Of a stretch of DNA of 12,732 bases, positions 5,961-12,732 are shown in pieces. Source of the DNA: Anaerolineaceae bacterium. Lineage in GTDB: Bacteria; Chloroflexota; Anaerolineae; Anaerolineales; Anaerolineaceae. The notes beneath the pieces were generated by a model. The model was not told the origin of the DNA and did not search any database. It was given only the letters and a program-made list of their open reading frames with translations. A program made the translations under genes and the position numbers. Within the stretch, counting starts at the first letter, position 1; each line of letters starts with the position of its first letter. The DNA lies in NCBI GenBank assembly GCA_014860845.1, contig JACZIY010000154.1:1-12732 (forward strand). Reading direction: 5' to 3'.

Positions 5961-8753
5961 ATGCCCCCAACATTGTATTTAATTGATGGTCACGCACTTG
6001 CTTATCGAACATTTTTCGCAATGTCTTCCATGGGTGGAGATACCATGCGAACATCAAAAGGGGAACCTACTGCAGCGATTTTTGGGTTTATGAGTGTTAT
6101 ATTTCGTTTATTAGAAAAAGAAAAACCGGAATATCTGGCAGTTGCTTTTGATACTGGGAGAACATTCCGTAATGATATTTTCCCGGAATACAAAGCTACC
6201 CGTGCAAAAATGCCAGATGATCTTAAACAGCAAATTGAGCGTATCAGAGAGATTATCGATGCGTTTGATATTCCCCGACTGGAAAAAGACAACGCTGAAG
6301 CAGATGATGTTTTAGGCACGATTGCTTATCAGGCGGTGGAAAAGGGGCTGGGCGTGAAAATCATCACCGGGGATCGGGATCTCTTGCAGTTGGTTAATGA
6401 GCGTATTATTGTAAATCTCCCTGGACGCTCCATGGCAGATGCGAAGGATTATGCGGTGAATGATGTCATTCAAAAAATGGGTGTGCGTCCCGATAAGGTA
6501 ATTGAGTTAAAAGCGCTAATGGGCGATTCATCCGATAATATTCCTGGTGTTCCTGGTGTTGGAGAAAAAACAGCCTTAAAACTGTTAGAAGATTATGATT
6601 CAATTGAAGAAATCTATGCCAATTTGGATGACATTCCCCAGAAATTCAAGACAAAACTGGAAAATGGGAAGGATCTGGCATTCACAAGTAAGGATTTAGC
6701 CAGAATCCGGACGGATATTGATATTGCTCTCGATCTCGAAAAATCCAGTACCGCCCACCTTGAATTCAAGGCAGTTGAAAAGATTTTCCAGGAGCTGGAA
6801 TTCAGAACTCTGATCGGGCGTCTTCGGGATTTGGAAGCGAAACATGCGGAGTTTGGTCCTTCTCAACAGCTTTCATTGTTTGGAGAACCTTTGGGTAAAG
6901 TTGGCAATCTCTCTTTATCGCAAATAGAGACAATTCTGGTGGATACTATAGAAAAATTGGGTCAATTAGAAGAAGATTTGAAGAAATCAGAATGGCTCAG
7001 CTTCGATACAGAGACAACCGATACGGATCCGATCAAAGCAAAATTGGTGGGTATTTCTTTATCCACAGATGCAGCCACAGGGTATTATATTCCGGTTGGC
7101 CACCATGCATCTGAGAAACAGCTGGGGCTTGATACAGTCATTAAAGCTTTGCGACCTTTTTTTGAAAACGAGAAAATTAAAAAAGTTGGCCACAATTTAA
7201 AATATGATGGGATGATGCTTTCGAAATATGGCATCCATGTCCAACCGTATTTCTTTGATACCATGATTGCAGCCTGGCTGGTTGATCCGGGATACGCAGG
7301 GTTTGGTCTGAAAGATCTGGCTGACAAATATTTGAATCTCCAGATGACCCACATCGAGGATCTGATTGGAAATGGCAAGTCACAGATCAATATGGCAGAT
7401 GTTGCCATTGACAGAGTAGCTGAATATGCTGCTGCTGATGCTGCTGTTCCCCTGGCTTTGTTACCAGCTCTTAGAGAACTCATGGAAAAGAAAAACGCTA
7501 CCAAGGTCTTTGAAGACATTGAAATGCCATTAATTCCTGTGCTTGCGGATATGGAATTAACAGGCATCATGATTGATAAGAAATTCTTTTCAATAATGGA
7601 AAAAGAATTAAATCAGCGGTTGACGGAAATTGAGCACGAAGTACATAAACTGGTTGGTTATTCATTTAATATTAACTCCACTCAGCAATTATCGGTTGCA
7701 TTATTTGAAACACTGGGTTTGCAATCGCCCTACAAGAAAAAAACAGCCAGTGGACATTACTCCACCAATGCAGCTGTTTTAGAGGAATTACAAGGAAAAC
7801 ATGCGGTTGTGGATTTGATGTTGGAATATCGTGAACTGTCCAAATTACAATCAACTTACGTAAAAACGTTACCAGAACAGGTGAATCCTGAAACTGGAAG
7901 GATCCATACATCATTCAGTCAGACGGTCGCGGTCACTGGTAGATTATCATCCTCCAACCCGAACCTGCAGAACATTCCAACGCGCACGGATTTGGGCAGA
8001 AAGGTGCGCTGTGGTTTTATTGCCAAACCTGGTTTTGGTATTCTGGCTGTGGATTATTCACAGGTTGAGTTGCGAATTGTTGCACATATGTCCCAGGATG
8101 AGGCTATGTTATCAGCCTTCAAAGCAAATCAGGATATTCATGCCACAACTGCCGCTGCCATCTATGAAGTTCCTTTGGAGAAAGTGACAAAAGAACAGAG
8201 GAGACATGCCAAAGCAATCAACTTTGGTTTGATTTATGGTATGAGTGCGTTTGGGTTAAGTCGAACGACTGGATTGACATTGTCTGAGGCTGAAAATTTT
8301 GTTAAAGCTTATTTCAAGCGTTTTCCACGGGTAAAGGAATACCTGGATGGCTTACGAAAAATGGCGATGCAGCAAGGATATGTGGAAACAATGGCTGGAA
8401 GAAGACGATATTTCCCCAATCTGGCAACAACTACCAATGTAAATGCAAGAAACCAGCAAGAAAGAGAGGCAATCAATGCTCCGATTCAAGGCACCGCTGC
8501 TGATATTTTGAAAATTGCTATGATTAATTTGTCTTCTGCCTTGCAAAAATCAGGATTAAAGGCGAAAATCTTACTACAGGTTCATGATGAATTATTATTG
8601 GAATGTCCTGAAGAAGAAAGAAATAAGACTATAATTTTAGTACAAAATGTAATGGAAAATGCCTATCATCTCAGTATTCCATTATCAACAGAAGCTCGTT
8701 GGGGATTTAATTGGGGTAGTCTTGAAGTTATAGATATTAAAGGTCAGGGATAA
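5961..8753 (+). CDS. polA: DNA polymerase I, full length with proofreading domain
   Basis: The protein is 930 aa, the usual length for three-domain Pol I, which removes RNA primers and fills gaps in repair and lagging-strand synthesis. The 5' nuclease domain (about 1-290) carries LIDGHALAYR, AFD at 62-64, AEADDVLG (112-119), TGDRD (136-140) and GDSSDNIPGVPGVGEKTA (188-205). The 3'-5' exonuclease is intact: D349/E351 in FDTET, N412/D416 in HNLKYD, and Y489/D493 in YAAADA. The polymerase domain has motif A with D698 (VDYSQVELRI), the O-helix KAINFGLIYGMSAFGL with Phe755 (Phe at the site that discriminates against dideoxynucleotides) and motif C HDE at 875-877. A QLSLF pentapeptide lies in the linker at 303-307. 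The ATG at 5961 has GGAAGG 5 bases upstream. The TPR gene begins 4 bp after the stop. Confidence 0.98.
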   Translation: MPPTLYLIDGHALAYRTFFAMSSMGGDTMRTSKGEPTAAIFGFMSVIFRLLEKEKPEYLAVAFDTGRTFRNDIFPEYKATRAKMPDDLKQQIERIREIIDAFDIPRLEKDNAEADDVLGTIAYQAVEKGLGVKIITGDRDLLQLVNERIIVNLPGRSMADAKDYAVNDVIQKMGVRPDKVIELKALMGDSSDNIPGVPGVGEKTALKLLEDYDSIEEIYANLDDIPQKFKTKLENGKDLAFTSKDLARIRTDIDIALDLEKSSTAHLEFKAVEKIFQELEFRTLIGRLRDLEAKHAEFGPSQQLSLFGEPLGKVGNLSLSQIETILVDTIEKLGQLEEDLKKSEWLSFDTETTDTDPIKAKLVGISLSTDAATGYYIPVGHHASEKQLGLDTVIKALRPFFENEKIKKVGHNLKYDGMMLSKYGIHVQPYFFDTMIAAWLVDPGYAGFGLKDLADKYLNLQMTHIEDLIGNGKSQINMADVAIDRVAEYAAADAAVPLALLPALRELMEKKNATKVFEDIEMPLIPVLADMELTGIMIDKKFFSIMEKELNQRLTEIEHEVHKLVGYSFNINSTQQLSVALFETLGLQSPYKKKTASGHYSTNAAVLEELQGKHAVVDLMLEYRELSKLQSTYVKTLPEQVNPETGRIHTSFSQTVAVTGRLSSSNPNLQNIPTRTDLGRKVRCGFIAKPGFGILAVDYSQVELRIVAHMSQDEAMLSAFKANQDIHATTAAAIYEVPLEKVTKEQRRHAKAINFGLIYGMSAFGLSRTTGLTLSEAENFVKAYFKRFPRVKEYLDGLRKMAMQQGYVETMAGRRRYFPNLATTTNVNARNQQEREAINAPIQGTAADILKIAMINLSSALQKSGLKAKILLQVHDELLLECPEEERNKTIILVQNVMENAYHLSIPLSTEARWGFNWGSLEVIDIKGQG

Positions 8754-8757
8754 GCGT

Positions 8758-11094
8758 ATGAGTGGAGATCAACAAGCATTTCTAACAGCAATGAATCAAG
8801 GGCATTCCGCCGCATGGGATCAGAACTGGTCTGAAGCTGTAAATCATTATCGGGTTGCCTTAGAGCAATTTCCTGATGATCCAATGGCTTTGATCAGTAT
8901 TGGTTTAGCATTGTTGGAATTGCAGGATTTTGAGGGTGCCTTGATGCATTATCAAAAGGTTTCTTCTATTTCTCCCAATGACCCTGTTCCTTATGAAAAA
9001 ATGGCTTTTATCTACGAGAGCATGGGTAGAATTAAGGATGCGGTGAAAATAGGAATGCAAGCCGCAGAAATGCAATTACGTTCGAAAGATGTTGAAAAGT
9101 CAATTGAATCCTGGCAGCATGTGATTGCATTAGAACCTGAAAACTTAAATGCCCGTACACGTTTGGCAATGATTTATGACAAGATGGGTAAGAAAACAGA
9201 AGCTGCAGGTGAGTATCTGGCTGCTGCAAGTTTAATGCAAAGCGCAGGTGATAATCAAAAAGCAATTCAAGCTGTACGATATTGCCTTCAAATTGCACCC
9301 GACAATATCGATGTGCAGAATGCGATGAAATTACTGAAATCCAATCAGCGCTTACCTAAACCTGTAAGAACCAAGTCTGAAAAACCGATTCATCAAACTC
9401 GATTAGCAAATATTCAGCAATTACAGACCTCTGACACTTCCGTAACTGAAATAAAAATGGATCCGGTAGCCGAAACCAGGCAAAGCGCACTGGAGGAGTT
9501 GGCAACCATGTTGTTTGATTCAAGCGATAACGATTCCGGATCGACGGGGAAACGAGGTATTGCTGCTTTAACACGAGGTACAGGTGGATTATCTTTGGAA
9601 CAATCAGAACGAACAAGGATCCTTTTACATCTGGGGCATGCGATTGATCTGCAATCAGGGGGCAATGAGAAACGGGCAGCTGAAGAGCTTCAAAGAGTTC
9701 TGGATATTGGTCTGGAAAAAACCTCAGTGTATTTCACCTTGGGTTTGTTCCTGGTGGATGACAATCCACAAAAAGCCTTAAAGTATTTGCATAATTCATT
9801 ACGCAGAAAAGAATATGCAATCGCTTCTTATCTTCTCATAGGGAAAATAAATGAAAAACAGGATAATTTACAGGAAGCCACAACTGCTTATTTGCAAGCG
9901 TATCGTCTGGCTGACTTGATGACAGTGTCAGAAGAATATGTGGATGAACTGAAACAATTGTATGAACCAATTCTTGAAGCACAACGGCATGAAACCAATC
10001 CAAAAAATCTCATGGCAGTCTGTCAGAATGTTCGATCGCAATTGATGCGGGCAGATTGGAGAGAATATCTAGAGAAAGCGCGGGCTCAAATGCCGGCTGT
10101 AAGTGAAGATAACCCCCCTGTGCCATTAATAGAAATGTTGCTTCACTCCCGTTCTGGGCAGGTTGTGGAAGCCCTGGCAAGTGTTCGTGAATTGACCCAA
10201 CGCGGTTTTTATCGTTCTGCCATGGAGGAAGCCTTCCATGCTTTGCAATTTGCACCTACATATATGCCTCTTCACATTCAAATTGGGGAATTGATGGCTA
10301 AAAGTGGACAGGTTGAAGATGCGATTAAGAAATATTTACTGGTCGCAGAGCTTTATGAAGTGAGAGGGGAATCCGATCAGTCCATCCGGGTGTTGAAAAA
10401 AGTTACTGAATTCGCCCCTATGGACTTGTCGATTCGCAATAAACTAATTGAACTCTTAAGTAATAGCAATCAAATTGATGAAGCGATTCATGAATATCTG
10501 GAAATGGGCGAGATCTATTATCGCTTGGCTGAATTGGATAAAGCCAGACAATCGTATTTATTGGCATTACGTCTGGCACAACAATCACGCACCAATCGCA
10601 AATGGGCTGTGCAGATATTAACAAAAATTGCAGATATTGACATGCAAAGACTGGATTGGCGGCAGGCGTTACGGATTTTCGAGCAATTGCGATCCCTTCA
10701 ACCGGAAGATAAAGCTTCGCGCATTCAATTAATTGATATAAATATGCGATTGGGTCAATTACCAGCAGCATTAAAAGAGATTGATGATTTTGTGAAAATA
10801 ATGGAAGAGAGCCAGAGAACAAAAGAAGTGGTTCAATTCCTGAATGAATTAATCAAAGAACATCCGGAACACATTCATATTCGGAAACGCTTGATGGATG
10901 CATTTATTCGTTATGGACATACTTCAAAAGCGATCCAACAAATGGATAAAATGGCCGATCAACTCCTGGATGCCGGTGATAGACGTGGCGCCGTTGAGAT
11001 GGTGGAAGCCATCATCGCCATGAATCCGCCGAATTCAAATCAATACCGCCAGCTTTTACAACAAATAAAATCCGATGGGAAAGTACAAGAATAA
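8758..11094 (+). CDS. Large cytoplasmic tetratricopeptide-repeat protein
   Basis: The protein is 778 aa with no signal peptide and no membrane segment. Residues about 9-195 form a run of TPR-like helix pairs (for example WSEAVNHYRVALEQFPDDP at 24-42 and FEGALMHYQKVSSISPNDP at 58-76). Residues about 196-285 are a polar, Ser/Thr/Lys-rich segment that is probably disordered, with one short hydrophobic-acidic patch (ALEELATMLFD, 244-254). TPR-like helices resume at about 286-400 and 465-755. No catalytic motif was found, so a scaffold or assembly role is the only safe inference. The start ATG at 8758 is 4 bp after polA, with AGGGA inside the polA end as the likely ribosome-binding site, so the gene is probably cotranscribed and coupled with polA. 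Whether the pairing reflects a shared function is not shown by the sequence. It ends 24 bp from a convergent gene. Confidence 0.85.
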   Translation: MSGDQQAFLTAMNQGHSAAWDQNWSEAVNHYRVALEQFPDDPMALISIGLALLELQDFEGALMHYQKVSSISPNDPVPYEKMAFIYESMGRIKDAVKIGMQAAEMQLRSKDVEKSIESWQHVIALEPENLNARTRLAMIYDKMGKKTEAAGEYLAAASLMQSAGDNQKAIQAVRYCLQIAPDNIDVQNAMKLLKSNQRLPKPVRTKSEKPIHQTRLANIQQLQTSDTSVTEIKMDPVAETRQSALEELATMLFDSSDNDSGSTGKRGIAALTRGTGGLSLEQSERTRILLHLGHAIDLQSGGNEKRAAEELQRVLDIGLEKTSVYFTLGLFLVDDNPQKALKYLHNSLRRKEYAIASYLLIGKINEKQDNLQEATTAYLQAYRLADLMTVSEEYVDELKQLYEPILEAQRHETNPKNLMAVCQNVRSQLMRADWREYLEKARAQMPAVSEDNPPVPLIEMLLHSRSGQVVEALASVRELTQRGFYRSAMEEAFHALQFAPTYMPLHIQIGELMAKSGQVEDAIKKYLLVAELYEVRGESDQSIRVLKKVTEFAPMDLSIRNKLIELLSNSNQIDEAIHEYLEMGEIYYRLAELDKARQSYLLALRLAQQSRTNRKWAVQILTKIADIDMQRLDWRQALRIFEQLRSLQPEDKASRIQLIDINMRLGQLPAALKEIDDFVKIMEESQRTKEVVQFLNELIKEHPEHIHIRKRLMDAFIRYGHTSKAIQQMDKMADQLLDAGDRRGAVEMVEAIIAMNPPNSNQYRQLLQQIKSDGKVQE

Positions 11095-11118
11095 AACGAG
11101 TTTTGTTTGTTGTTCGGA

Positions 11119-12009
11119 CTATGGAGCATCAAATCTTAAGTAAATACTGCCCCCAAAAATATTTTCAGAATCATCTTTACATTCCGATGCAGTCAGATTA
11201 GTAACCATCTCACCGATATTCCCAACCTTAACACTATATATCGTTGTGGGTGTCATTGAAAAGTCTGCATATCCCAGACTGATTTCAGGATAAAAACCAG
11301 TAAAGAATGTATCCTGTCCTGTTGCCCATGTGACGGTTATACGAGCATTTGGTATTGGTTCACCTTCAGCATCGAAAACTTCCACCTGGATTAACGACTC
11401 ACTATATGATGTGTTACAAATAACCTCGTTTTCGGTTAATTGAAAAGGCAGATCTGAACTGAAATTAGGTGTGGGGCTATTTTGAACGATTGCAGTAGAT
11501 TGTTGGCGAGTGGGTTGCGGAGTAGAAGTAGCAGATTGAGTTTCGTCTATGCTTTCGGTTGGCATCATTGTTTCGGTTGGAGACGGAGTGGATGTCATGG
11601 TGAATGCAACCTGTTGAGTGGAAGGAAATTCATCAGTGGGTTGAGGAGGTGCTATGGGTTGAGCGAGAGGATTTTGTATCACCTGGGCTAGATTCAGTAA
11701 TACCTGTGCATCACTTTTTGTTTCGCTTCGTCTGGATTGCTGGATCAATTGCCCGGCGACATCATCATCCCGCAATAACCCCAGGCGTGCAGACGCTCTT
11801 CCCTGGTCCTGGTTAGCTTGAAAAGCCATGGCGATCATCAGTCGATAACGATCTTTATCTGTGGTATTGAGCGTTTCTGGGGGAACGTTGGAATATTGAA
11901 TGGGCAGGATTACCATTGTCAAAACGAAACCTAATGCTAATCCCAGTAATAAACCGGTTAACAAGTAGTAAGGGGGTTGGCGTCTTTCCTCCTGAAATCT
12001 GGAGTTCAT
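11119..12009 (-). CDS. Single-pass membrane protein with Pro/Thr-rich stalk and C-terminal Ig-like domain
   Basis: The protein is 296 aa. Residues 1-13 are polar and basic, and residues 14-37 form one transmembrane helix (YYLLTGLLLGLALGFVLTMV), suggesting cytoplasmic N terminus and external C terminus. Residues about 45-113 are helical and polar and resemble the upstream small protein. Residues 114-185 are a Pro/Thr/Ser/Gln stalk, typical of extended surface linkers. Residues about 195-280 look like a beta-sandwich (VEVFDAEGEPIPNARITVTW, then GYADFSMTPTTIYSVKVG), similar to Big/carboxypeptidase-regulatory-like folds. Cys198 and Cys277 flank that domain and could form a disulphide. The start has GGAGG four bases upstream, inside the end of the preceding gene, and overlaps its stop as ATGA. 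Function is unknown. Confidence 0.75.
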   Translation of the reverse strand: MNSRFQEERRQPPYYLLTGLLLGLALGFVLTMVILPIQYSNVPPETLNTTDKDRYRLMIAMAFQANQDQGRASARLGLLRDDDVAGQLIQQSRRSETKSDAQVLLNLAQVIQNPLAQPIAPPQPTDEFPSTQQVAFTMTSTPSPTETMMPTESIDETQSATSTPQPTRQQSTAIVQNSPTPNFSSDLPFQLTENEVICNTSYSESLIQVEVFDAEGEPIPNARITVTWATGQDTFFTGFYPEISLGYADFSMTPTTIYSVKVGNIGEMVTNLTASECKDDSENIFGGSIYLRFDAP

Positions 12010-12365
12010 GGAGCCTCCGTTGTCGTTTCAGGAATCTGATAGACCTGAGCCAAAATCGCTAATTTTTCGAGATCATCACGACTAAATTCTAGTTTTTCAG
12101 CAACAATAATGGCTTTCTGAATATATCGTAAAGGATGATCATTCCCTAATAAAACCAATTGACTGGTTGTGTATTCAAGGTTTTGATGTTGTTCATAGGA
12201 TTCTGCTGCCATCAGCACATAATCAGCCAAATAATCACTGCGGAGATTCGAAAGTTGAGTTGTGCCAATCGTTGCAGGAGTGCGCACCCAACCAAAATAG
12301 AATCCGATCAGTAAACCAACCAGAATTGTTAGAAAAAACCAAAAAAAACGCAGTTTGCGGTTAAT
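12006..12365 (-). CDS. Small membrane-anchored protein, apparent AUU start, paralogue of the next gene
   Basis: Translation from ATT at 12365 gives 119 aa: a short basic start (INRKLR), a hydrophobic helix of about 20 residues (FFWFFLTILVGLLIGFYFGW, residues 7-26), then a polar helical domain ending IPETTTEAP. The first conventional start in frame is GTG at 12287, but it would remove the whole transmembrane segment. The reading frame is closed by TGA at 12380-12378 and holds no ATG, GTG or TTG before 12287. AAAGG at 12378-12374 lies 8 bases before the ATT, ideal Shine-Dalgarno spacing, and the ATT begins 4 bases after the hutU stop. The domain after the helix resembles residues 45-113 of the downstream protein. 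Alternatives are a frameshift in the T8 run at 12341-12348 or a sequence error there. Function is unknown. Confidence 0.6.
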   Translation of the reverse strand: MNRKLRFFWFFLTILVGLLIGFYFGWVRTPATIGTTQLSNLRSDYLADYVLMAAESYEQHQNLEYTTSQLVLLGNDHPLRYIQKAIIVAEKLEFSRDDLEKLAILAQVYQIPETTTEAP

Positions 12366-12369
12366 ATTT

Positions 12370-12732
12370 TCAACCTTTCAGCATTGGGATAATTATTCCA
12401 TGTCTTTTTGCTGCATCGATGGCTTTATTATAACCAGCATCTGCATGACGTACCACTCCCATTCCCGGATCGGTGGTCAGAACGCGTTCAAGCCGTTTAG
12501 CAGCCTCAGGAGTACCATCCGCAACAATGACCATACCAGCATGTTGACTAAAACCAATACCAACACCTCCTCCGTGGTGGAAGGATACCCAGGTTGCCCC
12601 ACCAACTGCATTAATCATCAAATTGAGGATCGGCCAATCACTGATTGCATCACTACCATCCAGCATCGATTCGGTTTCACGATTCGGTGAAGCGACTGAT
12701 CCAGCGTCCAAATGATCTCTGCCAATAACAAT
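12370..12732 (-). CDS. hutU: Urocanate hydratase, C-terminal part (gene continues beyond the window)
   Basis: Only the last 120 codons are present; the 5' part lies past the window end. Urocanase hydrates urocanate to 4-imidazolone-5-propanoate in histidine degradation, using tightly bound NAD+. The fragment opens with [20 protein letters not shown], a signature stretch of the family, then [39 protein letters not shown] and [14 protein letters not shown], all as in known HutU. The catalytic Cys region is upstream of these and so not visible. The reading frame is intact to TGA at 12372-12370. Two small membrane-protein genes follow with 4-nt spacing and an ATGA overlap, so they are probably cotranscribed. 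No other hut gene is seen here. Confidence 0.95.
   Translation of the reverse strand: MVIGRDHLDAGSVASPNRETESMLDGSDAISDWPILNLMINAVGGATWVSFHHGGGVGIGFSQHAGMVIVADGTPEAAKRLERVLTTDPGMGVVRHADAGYNKAIDAAKRHGIIIPMLKG

Noticed and set aside
7085..7570. 161-codon open frame antisense to polA
   Set aside because: It lies wholly inside the conserved polymerase gene, is Ser-rich with no recognisable domain, and has no separate regulatory signals; it is a shadow frame.
5961..8753. Proofreading-dead PolA, as in some thermophiles
   Set aside because: All three exonuclease motifs retain their acidic and Tyr residues (D349, E351, D416, Y489, D493).
10418..10822. 134-codon open frame antisense to the TPR gene
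   Set aside because: It is fully contained in a clear coding frame and shows no domain or ribosome-binding site.
11092..11108. Possible terminator AAAAC-GA-GTTTT between the TPR gene and the convergent gene
   Set aside because: The stem is 5 bp of almost only A-T pairs with a 2-base loop, too weak to call a terminator.

Overview
The window looks like a moderately AT-rich chromosomal segment from a free-living bacterium. Gene content fits a Chloroflexota (Anaerolineae-like) genome: polA followed directly by a large TPR gene, a secreted bactofilin-like/polytopic membrane protein, and Pro/Thr-rich single-pass surface proteins. That placement is inference from gene style; there is no rRNA or other marker here. 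I see no tRNA, rRNA, CRISPR array, insertion sequence, phage gene or integration scar.

Layout. (1) Positions 15-1418 (+): a secreted beta-repeat domain joined to a multi-pass membrane domain. (2) 1484-2008 (+): a purine-type phosphoribosyltransferase with its own extended -10 promoter. (3) 2029-5537 (-): a three-gene surface-polysaccharide operon, read wecC-like, wecB-like, GT4 glycosyltransferase. The two sugar-nucleotide enzymes would convert UDP-GlcNAc to UDP-ManNAc and then to UDP-ManNAcA, and the glycosyltransferase could use this or a related donor. (4) 5538-5960: a 423-bp divergent intergenic region with promoter-like elements for both sides, small palindromes and competing hairpins ahead of polA. 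(5) 5961-11094 (+): full-length DNA polymerase I with 5' nuclease, an intact proofreading domain and a polymerase domain, then 4 bp later a 778-aa TPR protein. (6) 11119-12732 (-): the 3' end of hutU (urocanate hydratase), followed by two small membrane-anchored proteins that appear to be paralogues of each other, overlapping ATGA-style.

Most of the window is ordinary housekeeping and envelope biosynthesis. The observations most worth a second look are: the small membrane gene after hutU, whose transmembrane segment is encoded upstream of every ATG/GTG/TTG in frame and which seems to begin at an ATT codon with a well-placed Shine-Dalgarno sequence; its paralogous relationship to the next gene; a consensus beta-clamp-binding pentapeptide (QLSLF) inside the PolA linker; and the palindromic elements in the wecC-polA intergenic region. 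I found no clear candidate for a wholly new multi-gene system.
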